A DNA stretch of 30,902 nucleotides from an uncultured Oscillospiraceae bacterium. Lineage in GTDB: Bacteria; Bacillota; Clostridia; Oscillospirales; Acutalibacteraceae. The translations under genes and the position numbers were made by a program. The notes below the pieces were generated by a model. It saw only the letters and a list, made by a program, of their open reading frames with translations, searched no databases and was not told where the DNA came from. The number at the start of each line of letters is the position of its first letter. The first letter of the stretch is position 1. This document shows positions 22,856 through 30,902 of the stretch, piece by piece. The DNA lies in assembly GCA_900549825.1 (NCBI GenBank), contig URQB01000023.1:1-30902 (forward strand), written 5' to 3'.

Positions 22856-23848
22856 CTACAGATGGATCAAAATGCGCTGATAGCGGTGGGTCGCATATGC
22901 TTTGAAGGCCTGATTCACCTCATCCAGCGGAAATTCGGCGCCGATCAGATGCTCCAGATCCAGTTGGGTCATAAAGTCCGCATTGGCCGTGTAGGGCGCG
23001 TAGGTCGGGTTATAGCAGCTGGTAACGGTATACTCCTTCCAATAGATATCTGCCAGGTCGAGGGAGACGGTGTTGCCGGGCCGGTAGTTGGAGTACAGCA
23101 TCAGCCGCCCGCCCCGACACAGCAGATTGGCGGTATTCGACATGACCTCCACCGCACCGGAGGCATCGACAATGTGGTCGAACCCAAAGCCGTTCGTCAA
23201 CTGGAGGGTCTGCTCCTTCAGCTGGTCCTGATAGGGGTCCAGGACCACATCCGCCCCCATCTGCCGGGCAAGTTCCCGCTTGTCCGGCAGCGGCTCGCTG
23301 ACCACCACCAGCCGCGGCAGCCGCTTGCGGATCAACTGCAGCAGCATCAGCCCGTTGCTGCCGGCCCCATGGATCAGCACTGTCTGCCCAGTCTGCACTT
23401 CCATCCGCTCCACGCAGCGCATACAGCAGGCCGCAAGCCAAAACAGCGCCCCCTGGCGCAGAGGAAGTTGTTGCGGCAGCCGCACGACTTTGCGGTTGTT
23501 AAGAACGATAAACTCATTTAAGCAGGCATTTCCATTCAATTCGACACAGAGGTCCTGCCGGTTGCTGCGGCACATGGGGCACATGCCGCAGGGGGAAAAC
23601 ATAGTCGCGCTGACCGGGTCCCCCACAGAAAAGCCTGCGGATTTGCTGGCACTTCCCACCTGCGTGATTACGCCGCTGAATTCATTCAGCAAGCCGTAAC
23701 TGGCGTAGCGGGATTTTAGTTTTCCCATATACATGGAGTAATCGTCCGAGTTGATCGCGCAGTAGTGTACCCGGATCTTCACCTCATCCTCACTGGTAAT
23801 CCGAGGCTCCAAATAATTGCCCACTGTTGCGTATTCCGGCTTGTGCAT
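22856..23848 (-). CDS. MDR (alcohol dehydrogenase-like) protein lacking catalytic zinc ligands
   Basis: The 330-residue medium-chain dehydrogenase keeps the structural zinc site CGMCPMCRSNRQDLC and the nucleotide fold TVLIHGAGSNGLMLLQL. At the catalytic site, the usual CGSD/H is replaced by INSDDYS (Cys to Asn) and the GHE motif by LNE (His to Asn). It therefore probably does not bind catalytic zinc and may act by another mechanism, for example as a reductase or on a substrate that coordinates differently. ATG 23848 follows GAGGAG; it starts just after the regulator stop at 23860, so the pair is co-transcribed. A role in the same catabolic pathway is inferred from position. Confidence 0.8.
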   Translation of the reverse strand: MHKPEYATVGNYLEPRITSEDEVKIRVHYCAINSDDYSMYMGKLKSRYASYGLLNEFSGVITQVGSASKSAGFSVGDPVSATMFSPCGMCPMCRSNRQDLCVELNGNACLNEFIVLNNRKVVRLPQQLPLRQGALFWLAACCMRCVERMEVQTGQTVLIHGAGSNGLMLLQLIRKRLPRLVVVSEPLPDKRELARQMGADVVLDPYQDQLKEQTLQLTNGFGFDHIVDASGAVEVMSNTANLLCRGGRLMLYSNYRPGNTVSLDLADIYWKEYTVTSCYNPTYAPYTANADFMTQLDLEHLIGAEFPLDEVNQAFKAYATHRYQRILIHL

Positions 23849-23859
23849 TCTGGCTCCTC

Positions 23860-25329
23860 TCATCTGTGCGCTTCTCCCCCCTGTTTTTCCCCAGATAGCT
23901 TGCGATACTGCGCGGGGGACTCCCCCATGATTTTGCGGAATACACGGCTGAAGTACTTGACATCCCAGAACCCCATCTTCTCCGCCACCTGGCTCACCGA
24001 TCGCGTGCTCTGCAACAGCATCAGCGCCGCCATATAGACGCGCAGATGGTTGCGGTACGCAACGATTCCGCAGCCCATCTGCTGTTTGAACTGCTTGCTC
24101 AGGCTGGATTCTGATATGTCAAGTTCGTCGGCCAGTTCCTTCAGGCCAATGTTAGAGGCATAATTGGCGTGCAGATACTCCAGCGTTCTCTCCACAGATG
24201 GCAACAGCGGCACCGGTTTTCTTTTTTTCAAAAGTGCCTCCCAGGAAGCGATGGCAAACTGCACCTCACCCTCAATGGAGCGAAACTGCCCGATGGGCTG
24301 TTCTTCTGGTTCCGCGTTCGGTCTGCTCAGTGTCTGATAGATCCAATGCAGCATATGCCGCCCCAATTGCAGAACGGCCCAACTCATTGAGGGCTTGATT
24401 TGTCTCAGGTATAATTCCCGGATCTGCTGGGCTGCTGTCTTTTCCTCATCACACAGGGAGGCCAGCAGTAACCGGACAAGTATGGAGAATAGATCCGGAT
24501 AGACCATCTTGGGGCGGGCAATATCCGAGTTCTCATGAAGGAGACGCACATCTGCTGTAAAATAACGCAGGCCGTCCAGACGCTGCAGACGCACAACTGC
24601 GCCCTCTATCTCATCAGCGCGGAGAGGCCCTGCAAGCAAAAGCTGGATATTGCCGAAATCGCCGTTCATCAGCCACTTCGTTATAGCCTCCACTTGTTCT
24701 TCTCTATCTCCCAGCGACACCAGGATCAGGAAGATATCCTGCCGCCATCTGAGCCAGCGAAGCCAGCCCTCCTGGGCGCGATCGCTTAAAACGCTCTCAA
24801 TCTGCTTGCGCATCAAAATCGGAACGGCATCCAGGTGAAGCCACAGAAGGTCACACGCCGCATCCGGAAAAGACTGCTGCAGCTGCGCGAGCGATGCTTT
24901 CTCGTCCTCCGGCAGGCTGCCGGACATCACGCTGCTGGGGGCGGCGCTGCGCTGCGTTGTGCGGATATCCTCCAGCACCTTCAGCAGCGTGTCGTCAGTC
25001 AGTTTCGGCACGAAATAGAGTTGGGCCATACCACTGTTGGCGGTCTCTGTCAGCAGCTCGTCTGCCTGCCGCTGCTTGTCGGGCAGGATGATAATATAAG
25101 GTCGGGGATTTTTCTTTTGCGAGTACTCCAAAAACAGGTCCAAGTCCGCTGCGCCCAGCGATCCGAACAGCATCAGCACCTGGGGGTGGAGGTCGATCAC
25201 CTTCTGCAGCCCGGAAATCGAGTTGAGCTCAATCAGCAGTTGAAACCCCAACTGTTCCCACGGCAGCAGGTTTTTCATATAAATCGCATCGGCATAACTG
25301 CGGGTTACCAACAAGATACGTATCTGCAT
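23860..25329 (-). CDS. AraC-type regulator with degenerate receiver domain (YesN-like)
   Basis: The 489-residue protein ends in a clear AraC HTH pair: YLHANYASNIGLKELADELDISESSLSKQFKQQM then RSVSQVAEKMGFWDVKYFSRVFRKIMGESPAQYRKL. The N-terminus (MQIRILLVTRSYADAIYMKNLLPWEQLGF) is laid out like the receiver of YesN-type response regulators, but the acidic pair is replaced (VTRS for VDDE) and the phosphoacceptor Asp lies at Phe in VLMLFGSLG. Phosphorylation is thus unlikely, and no histidine kinase is nearby. The middle about 250 residues are a linker region of unknown function that may sense a ligand. ATG 25329 follows AAGGGA. It probably controls the adjacent operon. Confidence 0.85.
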   Translation of the reverse strand: MQIRILLVTRSYADAIYMKNLLPWEQLGFQLLIELNSISGLQKVIDLHPQVLMLFGSLGAADLDLFLEYSQKKNPRPYIIILPDKQRQADELLTETANSGMAQLYFVPKLTDDTLLKVLEDIRTTQRSAAPSSVMSGSLPEDEKASLAQLQQSFPDAACDLLWLHLDAVPILMRKQIESVLSDRAQEGWLRWLRWRQDIFLILVSLGDREEQVEAITKWLMNGDFGNIQLLLAGPLRADEIEGAVVRLQRLDGLRYFTADVRLLHENSDIARPKMVYPDLFSILVRLLLASLCDEEKTAAQQIRELYLRQIKPSMSWAVLQLGRHMLHWIYQTLSRPNAEPEEQPIGQFRSIEGEVQFAIASWEALLKKRKPVPLLPSVERTLEYLHANYASNIGLKELADELDISESSLSKQFKQQMGCGIVAYRNHLRVYMAALMLLQSTRSVSQVAEKMGFWDVKYFSRVFRKIMGESPAQYRKLSGEKQGGEAHR

Positions 25330-25432
25330 TCCACATTTCCCTTCCATCGTATGCGCCTCTGTGCGCTTGCCCCCATTGAAGGCGGCTGGATGTTTTCTGT
25401 CTTCTGCCCACATATACGGTTGCTCTTTAGTC

Positions 25433-25461
25433 AGTATATTGTAAAAACAACGAATTGTCTA
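25433..25461 (-). promoter_or_regulatory. Promoter for regulator-MDR pair
   Basis: On the minus strand TAGACA (25461-25456), 17-base spacer, TATACT (25438-25433). The leader of about 100 bases contains no obvious structure. Confidence 0.6.
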
Positions 25462-25767
25462 TAAGTAGATTGTGTATTTTTTATGATTGATATTCAATGT
25501 TAGCACCTTAAGCAGGAAGGGCATAGTGCCCAAAAACAAGCGGCAAAAATGATACAAAAAGCGAATTGAAAACAGGGAAGGGCTCTCAAAATCACGGTAG
25601 ATGCGGCAAACGTGGCTTTGCGCCTTCCGGGCGGCGCTGTTTCTCCTTGTTTACCGATGCTGTCTATTTTTAAAACAGTGTGATAAAGCAGGAATGAAAG
25701 AGAGCAGCATTATTAAATCAACAATTTCACTTTTTTGAATAGAATGTTTTTAGGAGGTGCTGAGTTT
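25462..25767. other. Intergenic region between regulator and LysM hydrolase
   Basis: Divergent upstream region. Beyond the regulator's promoter, nothing certain is seen; no clear sigma-A promoter for the hydrolase, so a sporulation sigma factor may read it, though I cannot assign one. Confidence 0.4.
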
Positions 25768-27054
25768 ATGCAGATTCATGTCGTACAATCAGGTCAGACG
25801 CTTTATGGCATCGCAAGGACCTACGGCATATCCGTTGCCGACGTCGCGTCGGCAAATCAAATTGATCCCCTCCAAACGCTTGTGATCGGTCAGGCACTTG
25901 TGATTCCCATTACAGGTATGTATTACTTTGTGCAGCCGGGGGACTCCCTTTACATGATCGGCAGGCGTTTTGGCATCAGCTATGCAAGGCTTGCCCAAAT
26001 AAACGCGATTCCTCCCACCAGGCCGCTTCAAATTGGATTTCGCCTGTATATTCCACCTGCGCCGAAAACATCTGTGGAATCAAATGCCTATGTGGAAGCA
26101 ATCAACGGACAGTTCACGAATGTGGCAACTTCTTCTGTGGTTGAGTATTCGCCTTTACTTACTTATGTTGCCCCCTTCAGTTTTGAGGCAAGGCCCGACG
26201 GCAGTCTCGTTACTTTTGATGTTTCCCCTGTCAAGACCGCCTCGGCTGGCAGCGGTGCGGTGCTGATGATGGCGGTCACAAATCTCGAAAACGGACAGTT
26301 CAGCGATACGGTAGGCGAAGCAATTCTGACGAATCCGTCCGTTCAGGATACTTTGTTGAACAATATCATCGAAACCGCCGGAAAATACGGTTTTCAGGAT
26401 ATCCATTTTGATTTTGAGTTTCTGCGGCCGGAGGACCGGGAAAATTATAACGCTTTTCTGAGAAAGGCGGTAGAGCGGCTGCATGCGGAAAATCTCTTGA
26501 TGTCTACCGCGCTTGCCCCAAAGACCAGTGCTTCTCAAACTGGAAGATGGTATACCGCGCACGACTATAAAGTCCATGGGGAAGTTGCGGATTTTGTGGT
26601 GATCATGACCTACGAGTGGGGCTATAGCGCCGGTCCCCCCATGGCTGTATCGCCCATCGGGCCGGTGCGCGAGGTTCTGGAGTATGCAAAAACGGAAATA
26701 CCTGCGAAAAAAATCATGATGGGCCAAAATCTCTATGGCTACGATTGGACGTTGCCTTTTGTGCAGGGTGGCGCTTACGCCCGCGCAATCAGCCCCCAGA
26801 CCGCCATATCCCTTGCCAGGGATAACAACGCCATAATAGAATACGATAATACAGCGCAGGCCCCTTTCTTTTATTACCGTGACGCCTCGTCAAAACAGCA
26901 TGTCGTCTGGTTTGAAGACGCAAGATCCATCAATGCGAAATTTGATTTGCTCAAGGAGCTTGACCTGCGGGGCATCAGCTACTGGAAGCTTGGATGGGCC
27001 TTCCCGCAAAACTGGCTGCTGCTGGAGGACCGGTTTCAGATCATAAAAAAGTGA
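25768..27054 (+). CDS. LysM-GH18 spore-cortex peptidoglycan hydrolase (SleL/YaaH-like)
   Basis: The 428-residue protein has two N-terminal LysM domains (about 2-46, IHVVQSGQTLYGIARTYG, and 51-95, YYFVQPGDSLYMIGRRFG) and a glycoside hydrolase 18 barrel. The catalytic motif reads DIHFDFE (about 213-219, Glu the proton donor), followed by the family's MTYEWGYSAGPPMAVSPI region. There is no signal peptide, as in SleL, where the LysM repeats direct the enzyme to the forespore surface. Role: N-acetylglucosaminidase cutting cortex fragments during germination. ATG 25768 follows AGGAGG. The family assignment is firm, the precise role inferred. Confidence 0.92.
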   Translation: MQIHVVQSGQTLYGIARTYGISVADVASANQIDPLQTLVIGQALVIPITGMYYFVQPGDSLYMIGRRFGISYARLAQINAIPPTRPLQIGFRLYIPPAPKTSVESNAYVEAINGQFTNVATSSVVEYSPLLTYVAPFSFEARPDGSLVTFDVSPVKTASAGSGAVLMMAVTNLENGQFSDTVGEAILTNPSVQDTLLNNIIETAGKYGFQDIHFDFEFLRPEDRENYNAFLRKAVERLHAENLLMSTALAPKTSASQTGRWYTAHDYKVHGEVADFVVIMTYEWGYSAGPPMAVSPIGPVREVLEYAKTEIPAKKIMMGQNLYGYDWTLPFVQGGAYARAISPQTAISLARDNNAIIEYDNTAQAPFFYYRDASSKQHVVWFEDARSINAKFDLLKELDLRGISYWKLGWAFPQNWLLLEDRFQIIKK

Positions 27055-27096
27055 ATGGTGGCGGCAGGCTTTTGGAACGCTCTGTTTTTTGTATGA

Positions 27097-27140
27097 GGTC
27101 CGCTTTTCGAACATTTTATCGAAAAGCGGGTCTCTCTTTG
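27097..27140 (+). terminator. Terminator after LysM hydrolase
   Basis: CCGCTTTTCG (27100-27109) pairs with CGAAAAGCGG (27120-27129) around a ten-base loop, followed by GTCTCTCTTTG. Confidence 0.7.
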
Positions 27141-27667
27141 TCCAGACAATTGTAAACAAAGGATTTTTGTACATCGGCTGTGGTAACATTACTGACGGCG
27201 GGCCGCCCAAAAACTCGCTCGTTTTTTGCATTGCGATGCAAAAAATCCCCTCACATATACGCATTGGGTAAGCGGTCATGCTGACTGGGCCGATCTTTTT
27301 GTTTCTGCGGCGCAAGATTCAGGCTGCGCAGTGTTAGAGAAGCCTGAGGTAATCTGTAACGAACAAAGGGAATAAAACCGATCGGTAGGCCAAGGCAGCG
27401 AGTTCCACACCCTCACTGCGTGCACGCGAGGGGATTGTTGCCCGGAGGGCAAAAACGATCCTTTCCATGTGTTTGAGGCGATGTGAATCGCCGAGTTTGG
27501 GGAGGTTCGCCGAACGGGTTGTGGTGTGACTCATTTATAAAAAGCTGCCGCAGTGCCGTGCGTAACCGGCCCCTTTTGCTTCCTTTTCCGGCCGAACGGA
27601 AAAGGAAGTGCCCGCGCGGCACGAGCGCAAGCAATCCTGCAATAGGAGAAAAAAGTTTGGTCACATA
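27141..27667. other. Gene-poor interval of about 530 bases
   Basis: No gene is seen. Several short stems (GGCGATGTGAATCGCC near 27478-27493; GTTCGCCGAAC near 27505-27515; GTGCCCGCGCGGCAC near 27607-27621) suggest a structured or repetitive element. Part of it resembles the GC-rich patch near 15490-15520. Confidence 0.4.
27222..27245. repeat. Perfect A/T-flanked inverted repeat
   Basis: Ten-base perfect arms (TTTTTTGCAT at 27222-27231 and ATGCAAAAAA at 27236-27245) with a TGCG loop. Symmetric terminator-like form, able to act in both directions. Confidence 0.5.
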
Positions 27668-27697
27668 AAAGGCCGGATGCCTATCCGCACCCGGCCT
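27668..27697 (-). terminator. Terminator after anchored extracytoplasmic protein gene
   Basis: AGGCCGG and CCGGCCT arms with further pairing of TGCC/GGCA type in the middle (27670-27697). On the minus strand it is followed by TTTTATG. Confidence 0.8.
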
Positions 27698-27718
27698 CCC
27701 GCAATATCAATCTTATCC

Positions 27719-28993
27719 TTATTCCGCAAACACCTTCGCCCACTCAATCGCGCAAAGCTGGCACGCCTTTCCCTCCTGCGTGCTCTTCCGGTTATGGAAT
27801 ACCGTATCGTTGCCGATGAAAGTAAGCGCCGGCGTTTCGAGCCGAAACAAATCCGCCCCGGTGAACGCTTTCTGCTTGCCTGCCTCCAGGTCGACGTACA
27901 CAATTCTCTGCTCGTTGACCGCGCCGTTCTCCGGCATGCCCGCAAGCACCAGCCGCTTGCCATCCGGGCTGACCGCCGCAGCGGCAAGCTCTTTCAGGCC
28001 GGGCGTGTCAAAGGCCTGTTCCTTCTGTGTGGCAAGGTTGTAGACCGTGCCGTTTTTCCCAATGAGCATATCGCCGCTCAGGAGGTAATCCGTGCCGAAC
28101 GCGCCCTCGAATTCCTTGAGGACGGCTTCCTTCTCATTGCTGAAACGCATCACGTTAAAGCCCTCGTCCGTCTTGCGCAGGAAGACGATGCCCCTGTCCG
28201 TGGAGCGGGCATAGTTGTAATCCGCGTTCGCAAAGCCGTGTGTCTGCGTGCTGCCCGTGCGGAACATCACGTCGCGCTTCTCGGAATCCCCCGCGTAGTA
28301 GCGGCCCGTAAAGAAGAGCAGGCGGCTGCCGGCATTGTCCACCAGCGCGTCCGTCAGCAGCGTAAAGTCGGAGCGGGAGCCGCCGTTTTCGCCGATCGTG
28401 CGGCTTTTTTGCAGCAAAAAGACCTTCGTCTTGCCGGTGGAGAGGTCGAGCGTATAGGCCTCCTCATACACCTTCTCGGATTTGTAGAAATCGTCCTTTT
28501 TCGTATCGAGCAGCAAAAGCGCTTCCCCGGAGAACTTCTCCGGCATTGTCTTTACGCGGAAGAAGACGTAATCGTAGATCGCAACCGGCGCATCCGAAAT
28601 CGCCGTGGTAAACAGGCCGTAGCCGTCCACCTTGCCATCGCGCTTGAGGTAAGTGATTTTCGCGGGGATGTTCTGGTTGCTGAGCGAAACGGTGGCGGTT
28701 ACCGTACCGCTCGCGTCGATCTTTGTAAACGCACCGTTTTTGTATTCATAAAATGTAAAATTGCCGTTTGGGTCGGCAGTATAGAAAATGCCGTCAAAAT
28801 CCGTCGGCAGCAGCGGATGGTCGGCAAAATCGGCGGTTGTGCTCAGCGCCTGATAGGTTCCGGCGGCGTTAGGGTCGGCTTTCGGATGGTCCGCCTCTTT
28901 TTTCTTGCCGAGGCCAAAGCCGAAGACGGCAGCCGTCAGCGCAATGGCGGCGGCGAGCAGAATGCAGGTGATAATCAGCGGTTTCTTTTTCAA
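27719..28993 (-). CDS. Membrane-anchored extracytoplasmic protein of unknown function
   Basis: The 424-residue protein has an N-terminal KKK and one hydrophobic helix (LIITCILLAAAIALTAAVFGFGLG, about 5-28) without a lipobox Cys, so it is probably anchored by that helix with the rest outside. The exterior part is rich in beta-strand-like segments that recur (DGIFYTADPNGNFTFYEY, SGDMLIGKNGTVYNL, AVSPDGKRLVLAG), as in beta-propeller or TolB-like proteins, but no repeat is clean enough to assign. TTG 28993 was chosen: AGGAGG lies eight bases upstream and KKK follows. It is monocistronic with its own terminator. Function unknown. Confidence 0.75.
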   Translation of the reverse strand: MKKKPLIITCILLAAAIALTAAVFGFGLGKKKEADHPKADPNAAGTYQALSTTADFADHPLLPTDFDGIFYTADPNGNFTFYEYKNGAFTKIDASGTVTATVSLSNQNIPAKITYLKRDGKVDGYGLFTTAISDAPVAIYDYVFFRVKTMPEKFSGEALLLLDTKKDDFYKSEKVYEEAYTLDLSTGKTKVFLLQKSRTIGENGGSRSDFTLLTDALVDNAGSRLLFFTGRYYAGDSEKRDVMFRTGSTQTHGFANADYNYARSTDRGIVFLRKTDEGFNVMRFSNEKEAVLKEFEGAFGTDYLLSGDMLIGKNGTVYNLATQKEQAFDTPGLKELAAAAVSPDGKRLVLAGMPENGAVNEQRIVYVDLEAGKQKAFTGADLFRLETPALTFIGNDTVFHNRKSTQEGKACQLCAIEWAKVFAE

Positions 28994-29110
28994 AACGAAA
29001 TCCTCCTGACAGATAGAATCGTTCAGCATTACAGCTTATAATCCTCTCTATTATAGAAGAAAAGCACCGGATGGGCAAGCATTATTTGCAGGCACACAGA
29101 GATATGGAAA

Positions 29111-29152
29111 CCCAGCGCCGTTATGATGCGTTCACGTCACAACGGCGCTGGG
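29111..29152 (-). terminator. Hairpin downstream of the zinc-ribbon gene
   Basis: Twelve-base perfect stem CCCAGCGCCGTT (29111-29122) with its complement at 29141-29152, loop of 18, weak T-run on the minus strand. It also lies upstream of the start of the preceding minus gene. Confidence 0.5.
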
Positions 29153-29207
29153 TATGGGTCCGGTGGAGAAAGGCTGCTCAAAAAAGATGGAGCTATTTTC
29201 TAAATCC

Positions 29208-29453
29208 TTACACATCCCAGACGGGCTGCATATATCCGAAGCGTCCGCAGGAGGCGCATTGCAGCAACCGGTTGTCAGCCCGAGCGGGAGAAATTGCGAG
29301 GACGATCCGCCCCGGTGTGGTGATACTTCCGCAATAAGGACAGATAAAATGTGCGTTTCGCAGAGGCCGCCACCTTCTATAAAGAATCATCGACACGACG
29401 ATGATGGCAATGAGAATCAGGATCATCAGGAAAGCACGCAGCAGTATTTGCAT
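29208..29453 (-). CDS. Small membrane protein with C-terminal zinc ribbon
   Basis: The 81-residue protein has one N-terminal membrane helix (LLRAFLMILILIAIIVVSMILYRRW, about 4-28) and a zinc-ribbon-like four-cysteine pattern CPYCG (about 38-42) and CASCG (about 66-70). ATG 29453 has AGGGAG six bases upstream. Such small one-helix zinc-ribbon proteins are common in Firmicutes and mostly uncharacterised. The cysteines would sit in the cytoplasm by the positive-inside rule (RRWRP after the helix). Confidence 0.65.
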   Translation of the reverse strand: MQILLRAFLMILILIAIIVVSMILYRRWRPLRNAHFICPYCGSITTPGRIVLAISPARADNRLLQCASCGRFGYMQPVWDV

Positions 29454-29570
29454 CAAAACTCCCTCTTCACGGTATGGCGTTCCGGATTACATACAATTAT
29501 ATATAGCACATTCTTCTGCCGTCACCATACTATCGCGTCGGGTCGCGGCTGTCAAGCGGGCAGCGCCTGT

Positions 29571-30302
29571 TTATTTGCAGAAATAGTGGTTGCCGATTAC
29601 CTTGGTGACCGGGCGGCTGAGCATCCATTTGTTTGTTGTCTTTTTTGGATTGTAATAATAGATTGCGCCGCCGCTGGGATCCCATCCGTTGATGCAGTCC
29701 TGAGCCGCCTTGCGGGCAGAATCGACAACTGGTTTGCTCCAGTTGCTGTCGTTCAGGGCAGAGAAAGCGCCCGGTTGGTAGATCACCCCGGCGATCGTAT
29801 CCGGAAAGGAGGCATGCTGCACGCGGTTGAGAATGACAGCGCCCACAGCCACCTGCCCCGTATAGCTTTCACCGCGTGCTTCCGCGGAAATCATGCGCGC
29901 CAGAAGGTTAATGTCGCTCTGGCTGTATTTTCCCGTGCTGCCGGAGGAGCCGCCGGTGTTGGTGATGCCGAGATATAATAAGGTTTTTGGACCGGCGATC
30001 CCGTCGACCGTGATGCCACAATTCTTCTGAAACTTTTTGACCGCGCTCTGCGTGCCGGTACCGTAGATGCCATCTACCTTGCCGGTGTAATAGCCGAGGC
30101 TTTTCAATTTTGTCTGAACCTGTCGCACTTCATTTCCGCGCGAGCCCAGTTTGGAGAGCACCTGCACGGATTCGTTTTGTTCCTCCCGCGTGATTGTATA
30201 GCTGGGAGCGACTGCTGCGACGATGATCAGGATATTGAGCAGGAGGATCATTGTGACCTCCCATATCTTTTTTAGCCGCCGGATTGTCCGTTCGTTAGGC
30301 AT
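29571..30302 (-). CDS. sleB: SleB-like spore-cortex or cell-wall hydrolase
   Basis: The 243-residue protein has an N-terminal hydrophobic segment (ILLLNILIIVAAVAP, about 19-33), a peptidoglycan-binding domain 1 (RGNEVRQVQTKLKSLGYY...DGIYGTGTQSAVKKFQKNCG, about 55-97) and a Hydrolase_2 domain (about 127-243). The expected catalytic Glu is in MISAEARGES (about 141), and the domain also has GAVILNRV and the ending GNHYFCK. SleB is a lytic transglycosylase of the cortex; CwlJ and related enzymes share the domain, so the paralogue is not certain. ATG 30302 has AAGGAAG upstream; ATG 30251 (GGGAGG, five bases) is an alternative and would shorten the leader. Usually a ypeB partner follows; none is here. 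Confidence 0.9.
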   Translation of the reverse strand: MPNERTIRRLKKIWEVTMILLLNILIIVAAVAPSYTITREEQNESVQVLSKLGSRGNEVRQVQTKLKSLGYYTGKVDGIYGTGTQSAVKKFQKNCGITVDGIAGPKTLLYLGITNTGGSSGSTGKYSQSDINLLARMISAEARGESYTGQVAVGAVILNRVQHASFPDTIAGVIYQPGAFSALNDSNWSKPVVDSARKAAQDCINGWDPSGGAIYYYNPKKTTNKWMLSRPVTKVIGNHYFCK

Positions 30303-30457
30303 ACCTGAAATCTTCCTTCCATGATAACATTGAATCGTTATTACAATTTCCAGCGGATTCAAAATTATCCTCAAAGAATGATGATTGGAAAATTCATCCG
30401 ATTCGATTAAACGCGCGGAGGGGTGTAGAAGTAAGGAGAAAAAGGGAGAAAAAGATG

Positions 30458-30486
30458 TTGACAAAGGGGAGGTGGTTTGATAGAAT
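30458..30486 (+). promoter_or_regulatory. rRNA promoter P1
   Basis: Consensus TTGACA (30458-30463), 17-base spacer, TAGAAT (30481-30486). It lies in the divergent region upstream of the SleB-like gene. Confidence 0.8.
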
Positions 30487-30611
30487 AATCAAGCGCTCCG
30501 GGAGAGGGCCGCGGGTCGGCGGGCAGAGAACGGGGCGCGCCTCACAAGGGAATATGCCGCACGGATTGGAAGCGGTCCGGAAAGAAAGAACGGACAGGCT
30601 GAAAAAAGGTG

Positions 30612-30640
30612 TTGACAAAGCGGCGCAAGTGTGGTAAGAT
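30612..30640 (+). promoter_or_regulatory. rRNA promoter P2
   Basis: Consensus TTGACA (30612-30617), 17-base spacer, TAAGAT (30635-30640), about 154 bases after P1. Both share TTGACAAAG, as in tandem rRNA promoters of Firmicutes. Confidence 0.85.
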
Positions 30641-30847
30641 ACAAAACGCCCTTCTTTTGAGAGGCGACGGACCTTGAAAATTAAACAACGAAACAAACAA
30701 GGAACCCTGAGATTTTTTTGATAAGTTTTCATATAAAACTTGTGGGTACGCTTCGGCAACGAAGCAGTACAGAAGATGCGCTAGCATCGAATGAGCGATT
30801 GAGCTCTAAGATAGGTTGAAGCGGCCGAAAGGCTGTTTTGATATCAT
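30641..30847 (+). other. rRNA leader with processing stems
   Basis: Between P2 and 16S. Contains CTTCG-GCAA-CGAAG (about 30750-30763), GATGCGCTAGCATC (about 30775-30788) and AGCGGCCGAAAGGCTGTTTT (about 30820-30839), consistent with antitermination and RNase III processing signals. Confidence 0.6.
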
Positions 30848-30902
30848 ATTTTAGAGAGTTTGATCCTGGCTCAGGACGAACGCTGGCGGCGTGCCTAACA
30901 CA
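30848..30902 (+). rRNA. rrs: 16S ribosomal RNA, 5' end only
   Basis: The sequence AGAGTTTGATCCTGGCTCAG at 30855 is the universal 16S 5' region (E. coli positions 8-27), followed by GACGAACGCTGGCGGCGTGCC. Position 1 is therefore about 30848. The gene runs off the window end. Confidence 0.98.

Noticed and set aside
27222..27245. CRISPR or mobile-element end
   Set aside because: It is a single inverted repeat with no spacing pattern, target duplication or transposase nearby.
27608..29041. A long plus-strand frame opposite the anchored extracytoplasmic protein
   Set aside because: The minus-strand gene has a proper start signal, membrane helix and terminator, while the plus-strand frame is Arg/His-rich, as antisense shadows are.

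Overview
The window looks like chromosome from an endospore-forming Clostridia-type Firmicute, moderately high in GC, possibly Oscillospiraceae or a relative. The reasons are two spore-cortex-type hydrolases (LysM-GH18 and SleB-like), strong AGGAGG ribosome binding sites with many GTG/TTG starts, a small SRP RNA just before dnaX-ybaB-recR, smpB followed by tmRNA, and clear sigma-A promoters. The genus cannot be fixed from this sequence alone.

Layout. 1-3250: a small ribbon-helix-helix protein, a PadR regulator, an AI-2E-type permease and an unrecognised six-helix membrane protein. 3298-6925: a GPH sugar symporter, a secreted metallophosphoesterase and a PAP2 phosphatase. 6945-8747: remnants of a possible TetR gene, then gdhA behind a short structured leader. 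8785-10858: a membrane-anchored TPR protein overlapping a membrane protein gene. 10904-14943: housekeeping block with SRP RNA, dnaX, ybaB, recR, smpB and tmRNA. 14978-15214: a small XRE regulator, followed by a gene-poor stretch of about 800 bases.

16022-25461 is a carbon-catabolism island entirely on the minus strand. It holds an AraC-type regulator with a degenerate receiver domain, an alcohol-dehydrogenase-like protein that has lost its catalytic zinc ligands, and, after a terminator, a six-gene run: split transketolase (N and C subunits), an MFS transporter, a GPH symporter, a zinc alcohol dehydrogenase and an SDR. No sugar kinase, isomerase or glycosidase is present. This is the best candidate for an undescribed pathway: uptake and oxidation of a polyol or unusual sugar, followed by transketolase cleavage.

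25768-30302 holds spore or cell-wall functions: a LysM-GH18 hydrolase, an anchored extracytoplasmic protein of unknown role, a small zinc-ribbon membrane protein and a SleB-like enzyme. The window ends with tandem rRNA promoters, a structured leader and the first 55 bases of a 16S rRNA gene.
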